Source of the DNA: Tetradesmus obliquus
Lineage: Eukaryota > Chlorophyta > Chlorophyceae > Sphaeropleales > Scenedesmaceae
NCBI GenBank assembly: GCA_030272155.1
Contig: CP126202.1
Span: 930,001 to 994,000, forward strand
Reading direction: 5' to 3'
DNA: 64,000 nt
Part shown: positions 42,241 through 51,399 of the stretch, in pieces
Layout of the letters: every line of letters starts with the position of its first letter
Position numbering within the stretch: the stretch's first letter is position 1
The notes under the pieces: generated by a model
Told to the model about the DNA's origin: nothing
Database searches by the model: none
The model's input: only the letters and a program-made list of their open reading frames with translations
Translations under genes and position numbers: made by a program

Positions 42241-45200
42241 ACCTGCCCATGCGGCTGGCATAGCTTGCTAGCGCCGCTGACAAAAACTGCCACTCAACAT
42301 TTGTTGTGTCGTTGCAGGGCAATGCACTCGGTCGCGGGCCGCTGCTGCTGCACCTGCCCATGCGGCTGCTAGCAAGCATACGCCAGCGCGCAGCAGCAGC
42401 ACTGCCAGCAGCAGCAGCAGCAGCACAGATGGGGCCTTTTGGCCTTCAGGGCTACGACCCACCCTCATTCAGCGGTACAATTGGCGGTACAATTGGCGGT
42501 ACAGTCAGCAGTACAGAGCCCAGCAGTATGAATGCTGCTGCCTTTGCGCAGCTGCTGCTGGACATGCACCGGCAGGCTGGCGTACTGCTGTTGGACCGCA
42601 TGGGGGATAGTGTGGTGCAGCACATGGCTGCACATGTGGAGGTGGCAGTACAGGTGGGTGCACGTGGCAATTGTACTGCTATATTTGTTACTGTTACTGT
42701 ACTGCTGCTGGACCGCATGGGTGACAGTGTGGTGCAGCACATGGCTGCACACGTGGAGGCAGCGGTACAGGTGGGTTGGTCCGCATGGGTGATAGTTTGG
42801 TGCAGCACATGGCAGCGCATGTGGAGGTGGCAGTACAGGTTGGTGTGTTTGTACTGCCTATGTACTGTGGATGCATTGTGAAGTGTTGTTGGACCGCATG
42901 GGTGACAGTGTGGTGCAGCACACGGCTGCACATGTGGAGGTGGCAGTACAGGTGGGTGTGTTTGTACTGCCTATGTACTGTGGATGTATTGTGAAGTGTT
43001 GTTGGACCGCATGGGTGACAGTGTGGTGCAGCACATGGCTGCACATGTGGAGGTGGCAGTACAGGTGGGTGTGTTTGTACTGCCTATGTACTGTGGATGT
43101 ATTGTGAAGTGTTGTTGGACCGCATGGGTGACAGTGTGGTGCAGCACATGGCTGCACATGTGGAGGTGGCAGTACAGGTGGGTGTGTTTGTACTGCCTAT
43201 GTACTGTGGATGTATTGTGAAGTGTTGTTGGACCGCATGGGTGACAGTGTGGTGCAGCACATGGCTGCACATGTGGAGGTGGCAGTACATTTAAGTGCAT
43301 CGTACTGCCAATGTACTGCTGACGTGCTGTTGCTGGGTTGTTGTGCCGCATGGGTAACATTGTGGTGCAGCACACGTGAAGGTGTGAATGCAGGTGGGTT
43401 CATGTGGCACTTGTACCACTTATGTAGTGCTGCTGCTGGACCGCATGGGTGACAGTGTGATGCAGCACATGGCTGCACATGTGGAGGTGGCAGTACAGGT
43501 GAGTGACGTGTACTGCCTATGTACTGCTGACGTGCTGTGGCTGGGTTGTTGTGCCGCATGGGTAACAAGCTGGTGCAGCACACGTGCAGGTGTGAGTGCC
43601 GGTGTGTTCATATGGCACTTGTACTGCTTATGTAGTGCTGCTGCTGGACCGCATGGGTGACAGTGTGGTGCAGCACATGGCTGCACACGTGGAGGTGGCA
43701 GTACAGGTGGGTGCATGTGGCATCCATACTGCTGTGTTGCGCTGTTGTTGTACTGCTGCTGGAACGCATAAGTGACAGTGGTGCAGCACATGGCAGCACA
43801 TGTGGAGGTGGCAGTACAGGTGGGTTCGTGTGGCACCTGTACTGCTGTTATTGTACTGCTGCTGGACCGCATGGGTGACAGTGTGGTACAGCACATGGCT
43901 GCACATGTGGAGGTAGCAGTACAGGTGGGTGCATGTGGTAGTTGTACTGCTGCATTTGTACTGCCGTTGGACCGCATGGCGTTTGGTGCAGCACATGGCT
44001 GCACATGTGGAGGTGGCAGTACAGGTGGGTGTGTTTGTACTGCCTATGTACTGTGGATGTATTGTGGAGTGTTGGTGTTTGTACTGCCTATATACTGTGG
44101 ATGTATTGTGGAGTGTTGTTGGACCGCAAGGGTGACAGTATGGTGCAGCACATGGCTGCACACGTGGAGGTGGCAGTACAGGTCGGTTCATGTGTACTGC
44201 ATATGTACTGCATGTGTGCTTTCGAGATGCTGTACTGCAACATTGCATGGTGACATGCATGGTGCAACTGTCGGCTGCACCACGCTGTCACCAAGCAATT
44301 TGGCAGGACAGCATCACAATAGCACACAAGCAGTGCATAAGCATGCCTGCACATGTGGAGGAGGGCGCAATTGGCAATTGTACTTCTGCTGTTGTACAGC
44401 TGCTGCTCTGCTGTTGCGCTGCTGGACTATATGGGTGACAGTGTGGTGCCACGTACATCGCTGAATGCTGGAACCCATCTACACAACTGTCCACTGCTGC
44501 TGCTGCCACTGCTGCTGCTGCTGCTGCTGCTGCTGCAGGCCATCGTGGAATACGCTGCTCGGCTGCCGCCAGCCAAGGGTCATGCCCGGCTGCAGCGGCT
44601 GCTGGAGGCGCTGCTGGGCAGCAGCAGCAGCAGCAGCAGCAGCGCGCTGGCAGCAGCAGGTGAGATTGGAATGGCTAGCTGAAGTGCAGGGTTGTAGGCA
44701 CTAGACTGGCCAGAAGCAGCAGCAGCAGTGGGGGCTGCAGGAGGCGCTGCTGGGCAGCAGCAGCAGCAGTGCACTGGCGGCAGCAGGTGAGCTCTAGGGA
44801 TAGATGGGCAGCAGCACCAGCAGCAGCAGCAGGAGCAGCACCAGCGCACTGGCAGCAGCACATGAATATAATGTCTAGGCTCATGTTGCTGTCCTTGCTG
44901 CTCGCTGCATCACGGCGGCTCTTGTCGCAACGGCTGCCGGTTGCTTGGCAGTTGCATGACAGCAGGCGCCGCTAGTGATGACTCTTATGGTAGTGCACAC
45001 ACTTTGCGGCTTTCAGTTTTAATTCCTAAGCGCCACAAACTGCTGCTGCTGCTGCTGTAGGCTTCGCTGACATGGCAGCAGCCAGCGGCAGTATTGCTGC
45101 AGACGCCTTTGCCCTGGCAACAGACAGAGACGCGCGCAGCAGCGGCAGCCTACGCACTGCGGCAGCAGCAGCAGCAGCAGCAGCAAGTGGCAATGAGCTG

Positions 45201-45686
45201 CAGGCAGCAGTGGCAGAGGCAGCACTGGCTCTGGTGATGGAGCGTGCTGCTGCTGCTGCCGTGCTGCTGCGTGGCCTGCTGCACACTGCAGACCTGGTCA
45301 CAGTCGCCCCAGGTGGGCGCCACTTTCATTCTGTTGTTTTTGTTGCTTTTGTTACTTTTGTCGCATATAATTGTTATGTTGTACGTTGCCGGCTGGTGGG
45401 GAAAAGGACTGCTTCTGCTGGCATGTAGTGATGTGTCCTGTTGCATGCTGCAACCTGCCTTTGCGGTAGAGATGCAGCAGACACTCGTCACCTGTTGTGT
45501 ACACCTGCACCATTTGCCTTGTGCGCGCACACGCCACTCACTGCAAGTGCTCTGCTGCTACCCCGCCGCTGCTGCTGCTGCTGTTCTGCAGGCCAGCAAG
45601 TCAGCCAGGGCTCTACAATGGTGCTGCTCAACGGCTGCCTGCGCCTGCACAACAGCAGCAGGTTCAGCAGCAGCCTGCCACTGGAC

Positions 45687-45718
<32 letters not shown>

Positions 45719-46620
45719 GCCTGCTGCTGCTGCTGCTGCTGCTGGCAAGGCTGCAGCTTGCAGCAGCGCTGTCATGAAGCAGTTCAATGCACCTACACTG
45801 TTGGCGTGGGCACCAGAGCTGTTTGAGCAGCTGGAGGACAGGTGCGCGCAATCTGGTTGTTATTTTTATTGTTATGTTGTTGACTCACCAACATTGATGA
45901 CAATTCAACACTGCTGGTGTGAGGGCCTGAGCTGTTTGAGCAGCTGGGGGACAGGTGAGATTGTGCTGCAGGTGTTTGTTATCATTTTGTTGTTTATAGT
46001 ACTACTGTTGTCACTGGCGTGGTTGGCGTGGGCACCAGAGATGTTTGAGCACCTGGAGGACAGGTGCGGGCGATCTGGTTGTTATTGTTATTATGTTATC
46101 TCGTTGATTCACCGACATAGTTGGCAATTTAACACGTCTGGTGTGAGGGCCTGAGCTGGTTGAGCAGCTGGAGGACAGGTGAGGTTGTGCTGCATGTGTT
46201 TGTTATTCTGTTGTTATTTATAGTACTATTGTTGTCACTGGCGTGGTTGGCATGGGGGCCAGAGCTGTTTGAGCAGCTGGAGGACAGGTGCGGGCAATCT
46301 GGTTGCTACTGTTATTGTTATGCCATTGATTCACCGACATTGTTGGCATTTTCACACGTCTGGTGTGAGGGCCTGAGCTGGTTGAGCAGCTGGAGGACAG
46401 GAGACGCTGTGCTGCAGGTGCTGCAGGTGTTACTGTTATTCCGTTGTTGTTATACATAACATTGTTGGCATTGTTGTATGACTGAAACGGCCTGCCAAAA
46501 CTTGCATGTGCATAGCCATTTGTTTCAAAACTTGAAGTGCTGTGTGCAGTGCTCCATGAGAGCTCGCTGTGCAGGCCAAATAGTCAGATGCTCCTGGACA
46601 TTGTTGTGATCACTAATTGG

Positions 46621-46670
<50 letters not shown>

Positions 46671-46964
46671 AGGTATGCCCTGCAGTTTGCGGTCTACACT
46701 GCCGGCCCCAAGGGGGCGCTGCTGCTGGTGACACCCAGCGCAGGTGGCAGCAGCAGCAGCAGCAGCAGCGAAGCAGGAGACACAGCAGCAGCCGGCGGCG
46801 ATGCAGCAGACAAGAAGAAGCAGCCACAGCAGCAGCAGCTGCAGCAGCAGCAGCAGCGGAGCAGGCATGGCGAGTTGCGGCAGCAGCCTGAGCGGTTGAG
46901 CTCTGTGCGGCCGCTGCACAAGACTGCAGCATCAGCGGTGGGGCCCGATCAGGATGCGGTGTGA
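25208..46964 (+). CDS. SOS1: SOS1-like plasma-membrane Na+/H+ antiporter (CPA1 family, with cyclic-nucleotide-binding-like domain)
   Basis: Predicted exporter of Na+ in exchange for H+ at the plasma membrane. Exons: 25208-25280, 25625-25747, 26362-26525, 26930-27113, 27568-27790, 28092-28186, 28496-28599, 32542-32633, 33276-33537, 33822-33958, 34590-35202, 35376-35778, 36241-36509, 36870-37130, 37476-37546, 37769-37859, 38565-38664, 39155-39237, 39664-39774, 39892-40041, 40416-40480, 40699-40777, 40907-40987, 41413-41586, 42318-42653, 44539-44659, 45061-45312, 45592-45841, 46673-46964. Every phase matches; 1752 aa. Transporter core: ADALLFAGLAVF, FFQIFLPPLLLDSAV, GSTDAVAVTAILKAGGAPEM, LEGESLFNDASSIVLFEIF (CPA1 acidic motif), GSGVIGVVVYGLYG, AAGGLRGGLALILAQTVL. 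The long cytosolic half has DDDEILRGVDWSAV and a CNBD-like segment (GVFIVLSGLVKVELL ... GSVGYLSSLLG, about residues 1279-1336). Plant SOS1 is about 1150 aa; the excess is Ala/Ser/Gln tracts. The first exon (MQLAGESSF) is inferred from phase and consensus donor only. Confidence 0.9.
26206..26276 (+). repeat. Acceptor-side partial copy of SOS1 exon 3
   Basis: CAG followed by ALFQVANVYFNMNHFSNALT and WL, then CTG repeats. The intact exon at 26362 begins with the same residues and continues into GMHPSTIFFQIF. Confidence 0.93.
26670..26855 (+). repeat. Acceptor-side partial copies of SOS1 exon 4
   Basis: Two upstream copies of the exon 4 head (MAAHCLI near 26671; MAAHCLIFA near 26771, the latter with a shifted frame further on). 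The intact exon is at 26930. Confidence 0.88.
27354..27445 (+). repeat. Frameshifted upstream copy of SOS1 exon 5
   Basis: Repeats GGVPEMLSTLLEGE, then loses bases where the intact exon encodes SLFND, giving a frameshift. It ends with the equivalent of IFLHMG and a stop. The intact copy starts at 27568. Confidence 0.93.
28371..28430 (+). repeat. Acceptor-side partial copy of SOS1 exon 7
   Basis: A CAG acceptor followed by a diverged copy of the exon 7 head (EYCMHGSGVIAVL in the exon's frame). The intact head at 28496 reads EYYVHGSGVIGVV. Confidence 0.9.
28670..28845 (+). repeat. Donor-side partial copies of SOS1 exon 7
   Basis: Two downstream copies of the exon 7 tail: GASSYLWNFSSKGMRQQ plus GTGGGC, and a variant with ATLWNFSSKGMRQQ plus GTGTGG. 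The intact tail ends at 28599. Confidence 0.92.
29473..29660 (+). repeat. 21-bp tandem array (9 copies)
   Basis: Nine nearly perfect 21-bp units (core CTGATCACACTACAGTCAC) in the large SOS1 intron 7. Open in frame on both strands but no sign of coding. There are no spacers, so it is not a CRISPR array. Confidence 0.97.
29881..30600. mobile_element. hAT-like non-autonomous transposon (MITE), 720 bp
   Basis: Terminal inverted repeats CATAGTTGCACGAAACGT begin at 29881 and, inverted, end at 30600 (18 bp perfect). The element is flanked by a direct 8-bp duplication TCTAACAA at 29873-29880 and 30601-30608. An 8-bp target duplication with these ends is typical of the hAT superfamily. Subterminal GAAACG/CGTTTC and TTTAAACG motifs repeat at both ends. 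No transposase reading frame is inside. It lies in SOS1 intron 7 and is AT-richer than its surroundings. Confidence 0.92.
31158..31619 (+). CDS. Possible nested small secreted protein gene in SOS1 intron 7
   Basis: Uninterrupted 153-codon frame starting ATG. The first 32 residues include a hydrophobic stretch (AAVTLVAIALASPVTVA) that could be a signal peptide. A Gln/Arg-rich helix and a C-terminus with three Cys (CLDLYTNSLHFTACINNN, then CKQLLE) follow. No family recognised. It lies in the longest intron of the window, which otherwise holds repeats and a MITE. It may be a real nested gene, a transposon-derived frame, or chance. Confidence 0.25.
   Translation: MPPHNSGVWPVLGCHAAVTLVAIALASPVTVANKHVTVTATGPDRQPAAAVPNEEQLLAQSLQAVRQRQQQQAATRRALALQQRRSAPSSTVNVLGSPFVSAPIGFQPSADVAATMAGAAVGSGVSNCLDLYTNSLHFTACINNNRTCKQLLE
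32428..32463. repeat. Two adjacent perfect palindromes
   Basis: A 22-bp perfect palindrome (core TGACGTCTAGACGTCA, 32428-32449) abuts a 16-bp palindrome centred on CCAGATCTGG (32448-32463). They lie about 80 bp upstream of SOS1 exon 8 and could form hairpins. Confidence 0.9.
32699..32770 (+). repeat. Donor-side partial copy of SOS1 exon 8
   Basis: Copy of the exon tail (CINGMVFFFVGASVTNFLI plus AG and a GTGAGA donor). The intact exon ends at 32633 with GTGGGG. Confidence 0.93.
32892..33235 (+). repeat. Acceptor-side partial copies of SOS1 exon 9
   Basis: Two copies, starting after acceptors at 32892 and 33086, of the first about 115 bp of exon 9 (SLTGELFQGGSAAALLTLKC and on to LRWLLMTLE). 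The intact exon starts at 33276 and continues into APLLSLVGPRLSW. Spacing is 194 and 190 bp. Confidence 0.95.
34022..34430 (+). repeat. Donor-side partial copies of SOS1 exon 10
   Basis: Three downstream copies of the exon 10 tail (APLLGALMSVLRLNKTTPAH; APLLGLLMSALELNETTPAQ; ALGLNKTTPAH), each near a GTGAG-type donor. The intact tail is LLGPLMTALGLNKTTPAQRH, ending at 33958. Confidence 0.92.
36720..36800 (+). repeat. Acceptor-side partial copy of SOS1 exon 14
   Basis: CAG followed by GGRNEALGGALAAAQRAWSI, upstream of the intact exon at 36870, which has the same start and continues to a Gln tract and an acidic end. Confidence 0.93.
37970..38310 (+). repeat. Partial copies of SOS1 exon 16 (tail) and exon 17 (head)
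   Basis: A donor-side copy of the exon 16 tail (EKPLDLWRT plus GTGAGC, ending 38018) is followed by acceptor-side copies of the exon 17 head: IGADIRRRGATST near 38155 and IGADIKRRG near 38278, plus a poorer piece near 38050. Intact exon 17 starts at 38565. A donor-side copy of its tail (YQTRLLLLTTG) lies near 38750. Confidence 0.9.
39012..39345 (+). repeat. Acceptor- and donor-side copies of SOS1 exon 18
   Basis: An upstream head copy (GGGFLVAWLR near 39014) and a downstream tail copy (VLDDRLGI plus GTGAGT near 39310-39340) bracket the intact exon 39155-39237. Confidence 0.9.
41100..41345 (+). repeat. Acceptor-side partial copies of SOS1 CNBD-like exon
   Basis: Two upstream copies of the exon 24 head (PGIFILLSGLVKVELL near 41120; RSGPPGVFIVLSGLVKVELL at 41273). 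The intact exon starts at 41413. Each follows a (CTG)n run. Confidence 0.92.
41685..41985 (+). repeat. Donor-side partial copies of SOS1 CNBD-like exon
   Basis: Downstream copies of the exon 24 tail: VGYLSSLLARDLPGVAAFAQ near 41693, a piece near 41830, and PTSYFWGVGGSVGYLSN near 41865-41975. The intact tail ends at 41586 with LVAAFAQ. Confidence 0.9.
42172..42260 (+). repeat. Acceptor-side partial copy of SOS1 exon 25
   Basis: Degenerate copy of the exon 25 head (SNARERGPLLLL ... HLPMRL in the exon's frame) with a long CTG run inserted. The intact exon starts at 42318 with GNALGRGPLLLHLPMRLL. Confidence 0.85.
42690..44200 (+). repeat. Large donor-side array of SOS1 exon 25 tail (about 13 copies)
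   Basis: The exon 25 tail (LLDRMGDSVVQHMAAHVEVA plus VQ and a GTGGGT donor) recurs downstream about 13 times in 1.5 kb. Four consecutive units beginning at 42891, 43004, 43117 and 43230 are almost identical with an exact 113-bp period; others are more diverged (for example near 43345 and 43550). A last fragment occurs near 44420. The 113-bp unit is not a multiple of three, so it cannot be added to the reading frame unnoticed. Confidence 0.95.
44735..44865 (+). repeat. Donor-side partial copies of SOS1 exon 26
   Basis: Two degenerate copies of the exon 26 tail (EALLGSSSSSALAAAG plus GTGAGC near 44740-44788, and a poorer one to 44860). Confidence 0.8.
45905..46405 (+). repeat. Donor-side partial copies of SOS1 exon 28
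   Basis: About five downstream copies of the exon 28 tail (LAWAPELFEQLEDR plus donor; the intact copy ends at 45841), near 45925, 46035, 46150, 46265 and 46375. The copies alternate between a better and a poorer version, suggesting duplication of a dimer. Confidence 0.9.
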
Positions 46965-47007
46965 GCAGCAGCAGCAGCAGCAGTGGGGCCTGTTTAAGAT
47001 CAGTGTG

Positions 47008-47038
<31 letters not shown>

Positions 47039-47111
47039 GCAGTGGGGCCCGATCAGGATGCGGTGTGAGCAGCAGCAGCAGCAGCAGTGGGGCCTGATTA
47101 AGATCAGTGTG

Positions 47112-47142
<31 letters not shown>

Positions 47143-47173
47143 GCGGTGGGGCCTGATCAGGATGCGGTGTGAG

Positions 47174-47209
<36 letters not shown>

Positions 47210-47215
47210 GTACAT
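46938..47215 (+). repeat. Repeats of SOS1 stop-codon region in the 3' flank
   Basis: The last coding stretch and stop (GTGGGGCCCGATCAGGATGC, then GGTGTGAGC) recurs downstream at about 46983, 47042, 47087 and 47146. Spacing alternates 45, 59, 45, 59 bp, so this is a dimeric higher-order repeat with two unit types. Confidence 0.93.
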
Positions 47216-48516
47216 CGCCACCTAACAAAGTGCTTTCTGACAGGACTGTGGTTCATTGAATGATGCTGGTTGAGGCTTTCCGGGCAGCTGCGCAGCAGTG
47301 AAAGCAGTTTGGCCGGCTGTAGAGCCAACGGCAGTTTTGCACGGTCAGTTGCGGCTGTCGCTGCAAGGGGAATGTTGAAATCTTCAATGTATAGTGAGTG
47401 AGCCTGTCTGTCTATGGTGTTGCTCTGTGGTGAGGGCTGCCCACAAGTGGGGTGCATGCTGCAAGCGTCATGCCACCATGGCATGAGCTGCACGTTGTAC
47501 CCCTTGAATAATGAGCTGCTTGCGGTGCATTGCACATTTGCACGCATTGATTGTTGGCGCAGTTAATTGGCTGCGCACTACTGATTTATTCCAAGCGTAA
47601 ATTCAAAAATTCCGGCTTATATTTTGCATCTGTTGGATCTCAATGTCGAATGTTGTAAGGGCCTTGCCAACCAAAGCAATGACTGGTGTCTGCTGCTAAG
47701 GCAGCCCAGCTGGACAGCCACAGCATCTTGTTCGGCAGCAGCCCCCAACGCTCCCCTACCCAAGTGTAACTTTCCAGAAAATAACCTCGAAACCTAGATT
47801 CCTCGGCACTCATTCTACCTTTCATCGCGCTGTACAGGAGTAGCAGCACCACAACATTGAAGTTGAAGCAGCCATGCTGGTCCTGGGGGGGGCCTTCTTG
47901 CCATGTGAGTACGCATTATGTCGCATGCGCTAGCAATGATGGACCTGCATGCACGTTATAACCCTTAAATACGATGCTGCGTGGGACCTGCCAGTGACAT
48001 GTTTTGGCGCGGGGTCAGCACATTGACTGCACGTATTGGCGCCAGGCAGTGTCGGACAAGAAATTTCAAGTACGTGTTTAACTGTTTCTCCGTATGATCA
48101 GCAAGCTGGTGACGTGACTGGGCTGGGACAGCATGTAGAGCTTGCGCAGGGCCACCACGTCGTTTAGAGACCGTCAAAACATCGACTTGAAAGACATTGA
48201 AAGCCTTCAGCCGCCCGGTAGCGTGGACGCGTGAGGTGTAGAGGGTAAGCTACGCGTCGACAGCACAGAACGTAGTACAGTCAACGCGCATGGGGCGATG
48301 CAGACGGATATTGAGCTGTTTCTGGGTGTTCGTCTAGTCTGAATATACTTTGGCATGCCTGGGTGCTTGCCCCAGGCAGCGCCAGGCTGTCTTTTGCTGC
48401 ATAGACCACACCAGTGCCGCAGCTGCTGCTGTGCTGTTGCCGTCACCCCGTCAACTGTACACAGGCTCACGCTCATGTACGTTTCAATTGTCGTTGCAGG
48501 CTGCAGCAGTGCAAAC
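47216..48516. other. Intergenic: SOS1 3' flank and right RWP-RK upstream region
   Basis: No gene recognised. Candidate TGTAA signals at 47654-47658 and near 47764. The acceptor-like TTGTCGTTGCAG ending at 48499 may close a 5' UTR intron of the RWP-RK gene. Confidence 0.5.
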
Positions 48517-51352
48517 ATGGCAGACTTGGCAGCACTGCAGCATTCGCTGTTGCCCCTGGATGCAGCGGTGAGCAACACTAGCTTGCTGTGGCAGTCCCTT
48601 GGCTGACATGCATCCGCACTGCATGTTTTGGTTGAGCTGTGTTGGTCATGGACTGTTTGCTGAAGCCCCGCCGCACGTGCTGCGTCCAGGCTAGGTACAG
48701 CCAGCTATGTTCTGCTGGCACACAAGTGACACTCCCGTTACGGCAGCAAATAGCGACACTGCCATTTGCAGCAGCAGGCCACACAACATCATGCCACATA
48801 CCATACAGCAGCTGCCTTGCTGCGCTGCTGCCTCTACTCTTTGTGATGTTCTGTTATCTGATATGTCTGTCCTGCAGGAAGATGCCAGCCTTGGCCCATA
48901 CACTGGCCTACTGCAGGATGCCATGGGTACGGCTGCAGCAGGCATGCCCTATTCGGCTGCTGCAGGCATGCCCTACTCGACTGCTGCACTGCACGTGACC
49001 ACTGCTGAGCTGAGTGGCGCCGACATGCTTCCCCAGGTGTGTATCAGCAGCAGCAACAGCAGCAGCAGCAGCAGCAGGGGCAGTCACAGCTGCCAGGCGT
49101 CGCAGCAGCACCAGCAAGCTGCTGTTGCCACACAACAGATCGTTTGCTTGCAGCTTAGTGTCTCACGTGCCCCGCCGAGTAAGCTTAGCTCATCATTTCA
49201 TGTGTTTAAATGTTCACATGTTCACATGCGACACACACATGTTGTTCACATGTTCGCATTGTTGTTCGCATGTGACATGTTCCCGCGCATTTTCAAATGC
49301 AGGAACTGACACCAGTCACAGGCCAGCTGCAGCAGCTGTTCGCAGATCACGTGCAGCTGCCTGCTCTGTTCTCTGCTCAGTATTCTGCTCAGTTCCAACA
49401 GGGTGACCTGACGTTTGAGCCATGGCACCAGCAGCTGTGGCAGCAGCAGCTGCAGCAGCCGCCGCAGCTGTGGCAGCAGCAGCTGCAGCAGCCGCCGCAG
49501 CTGTGGCAGCAAACAACACAGGAGCAGCTGCTGCAACAGACGCAGGAGCAACTCATCTTGCAGCAGACACAGCAGCTGCAGATGCTGCAGCAGATGTTGC
49601 AGCCAACACAGCAGCAGGAGCCGCAAGTGAGGCAGCCAACATACGTCCCACCAATAAGGGAGCGGTTTCCTGCAGGTGCGAAAATATGCATTGCACCGGC
49701 TGGCAGTGCTATCTCCCCGCCACCAGCAGCAGCAGGCAGCAGCGCAGGGCGCAGAGCAGCAGCCGCTGCAGCACAGTCAGAACATAACAATAACAAACCA
49801 GATCCCCCGGTGAAATACCTGCCGCCTGCTGCCTGGTGCAGCAGCAATGACAGGTCGCTGCTGAAGATGCGCAATGTGTTTATATGGGTGGCTGAGGCTT
49901 TGCAGGAGCTAGGGTTCAAGGCTTCAAGGGAGATGCAGGCTTATCAGGAGCAGCAGCAGCTGCTGCGGCAGCAGCGCAAGCGGCGGCGGGACCAGGGCGG
50001 CGAGGAGCCGCAACAGCAGCAGCCGCAGCAGCAGCAGCAGCAGCAGCGTAACTTGTACAGCAGCCCTGAGACAGAGGATGCAGGCAATGATGCACTCACA
50101 CAGAAGCAGCAGCAGCAGCAGCAGCATCAGCATGCAGATGAGGTGCTGCTGCAGCAGGAGATCCTGCAGCAAGAGCAGCATGAGCAGCAGGTGCATCAGC
50201 AGCAGGTGCATCAGCAGCTGCAGCAGCAGAAGCGGCGTCCACGGATGCCTTGCTTGGTTATGGATGTGTGTGGCACAGGCAAGCGACGCAGCAGCAGCGG
50301 CAGCGCTGAAGCACACTCGCCACAGCCAGCGTCACAGCCAGCAGCATCCTCGGCAACTCCCGCGACAGCAGCAGCAGCAGCAGCGGCAGCAGCTGACTCA
50401 ACTGCCGCCGCCGCCGAGGAGGATCGCATAAAGTATGGCCGAGGCAGGAAAAAGGTGCCTCGCTTGGTGCAGGAGGTGAGCAGGTTGCAGTTGCAGCGGC
50501 GCAATGCCATTGTGGGCTTGTTTGTGCAGTCGAGGCTGCTGCTGGCAGGAAGCAGCAGCAATGACCCTGTAGCTGAAGACGCAGCGGCAGCAGCACTGCC
50601 AGAAGCAGCTGCAGCACCAGCTGCAACAGCACAACCAGCAGCAGCAGCAGGAGCGGCCGGCAAGGCAGCAGCAGGAGCGGCAGCACTGCAAGGAGCGGCT
50701 GAGACGGAACCGTCAGCAGCAGCAGCAGGAGCACACGGCACAGTAGCGGCTGCAGTGACAACAGCTGGCAGCGACTCTGATGGTTGTGCGAGCATGCCGG
50801 CGGCAGCAGCAGCAGCAACAGCTGCAGAAGGCAGCGCTGCTGCTGCTGCTGCTGCTGCAGCTGGGATGGGTCAGTCAAAGTCAACTGCTGATCAACTGCA
50901 GCAGCTCAAGCAGCAGTGGTCAGACCCATTGCTGTGGCAGAAGGCCTTCCTCACTGTCGACGACCTCAAAACACTAGAGCGACACAGCTTTGAGCGGCGG
51001 CAGCAGCAGCAGCAGCGGCCAGTGCAGGCTGACGTGCGCATTGTGTACAGCCAAGAGTCTGATGAAGATGAGCAGGTGCAGTTTGCTGCTGCTCTGGCTG
51101 CTGCTCGGCAGAAAGAGGCCAGCTCACAGGCATATGCAAAGATGATCAGCACATGCGCAACAGCCGCAGCAGCAGCGGTTGTGGTGCAGCAGGCATTGGC
51201 TGCTGCAGGTGTACTGAACCGGCTGCAGCAGCTGCTGCCTGATGCTGCTCTGCTGGCACTGGCTGATGGCTTACCTGGCTGGCAGCAGCAGCAGCAGCAG
51301 CGCACAACACTGACAGCAGCAGCAGTGTGGCTGGCATCAGCAGCAGCAGCCG

Positions 51353-51399
<47 letters not shown>

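Noticed and set aside
42690..44200. Mutually exclusive or repeated coding exons in the SOS1-like gene
   Set aside because: Copies lack the exon head and an acceptor-to-donor unit, and the 113-bp period would break the frame; they fit intronic duplicates better.
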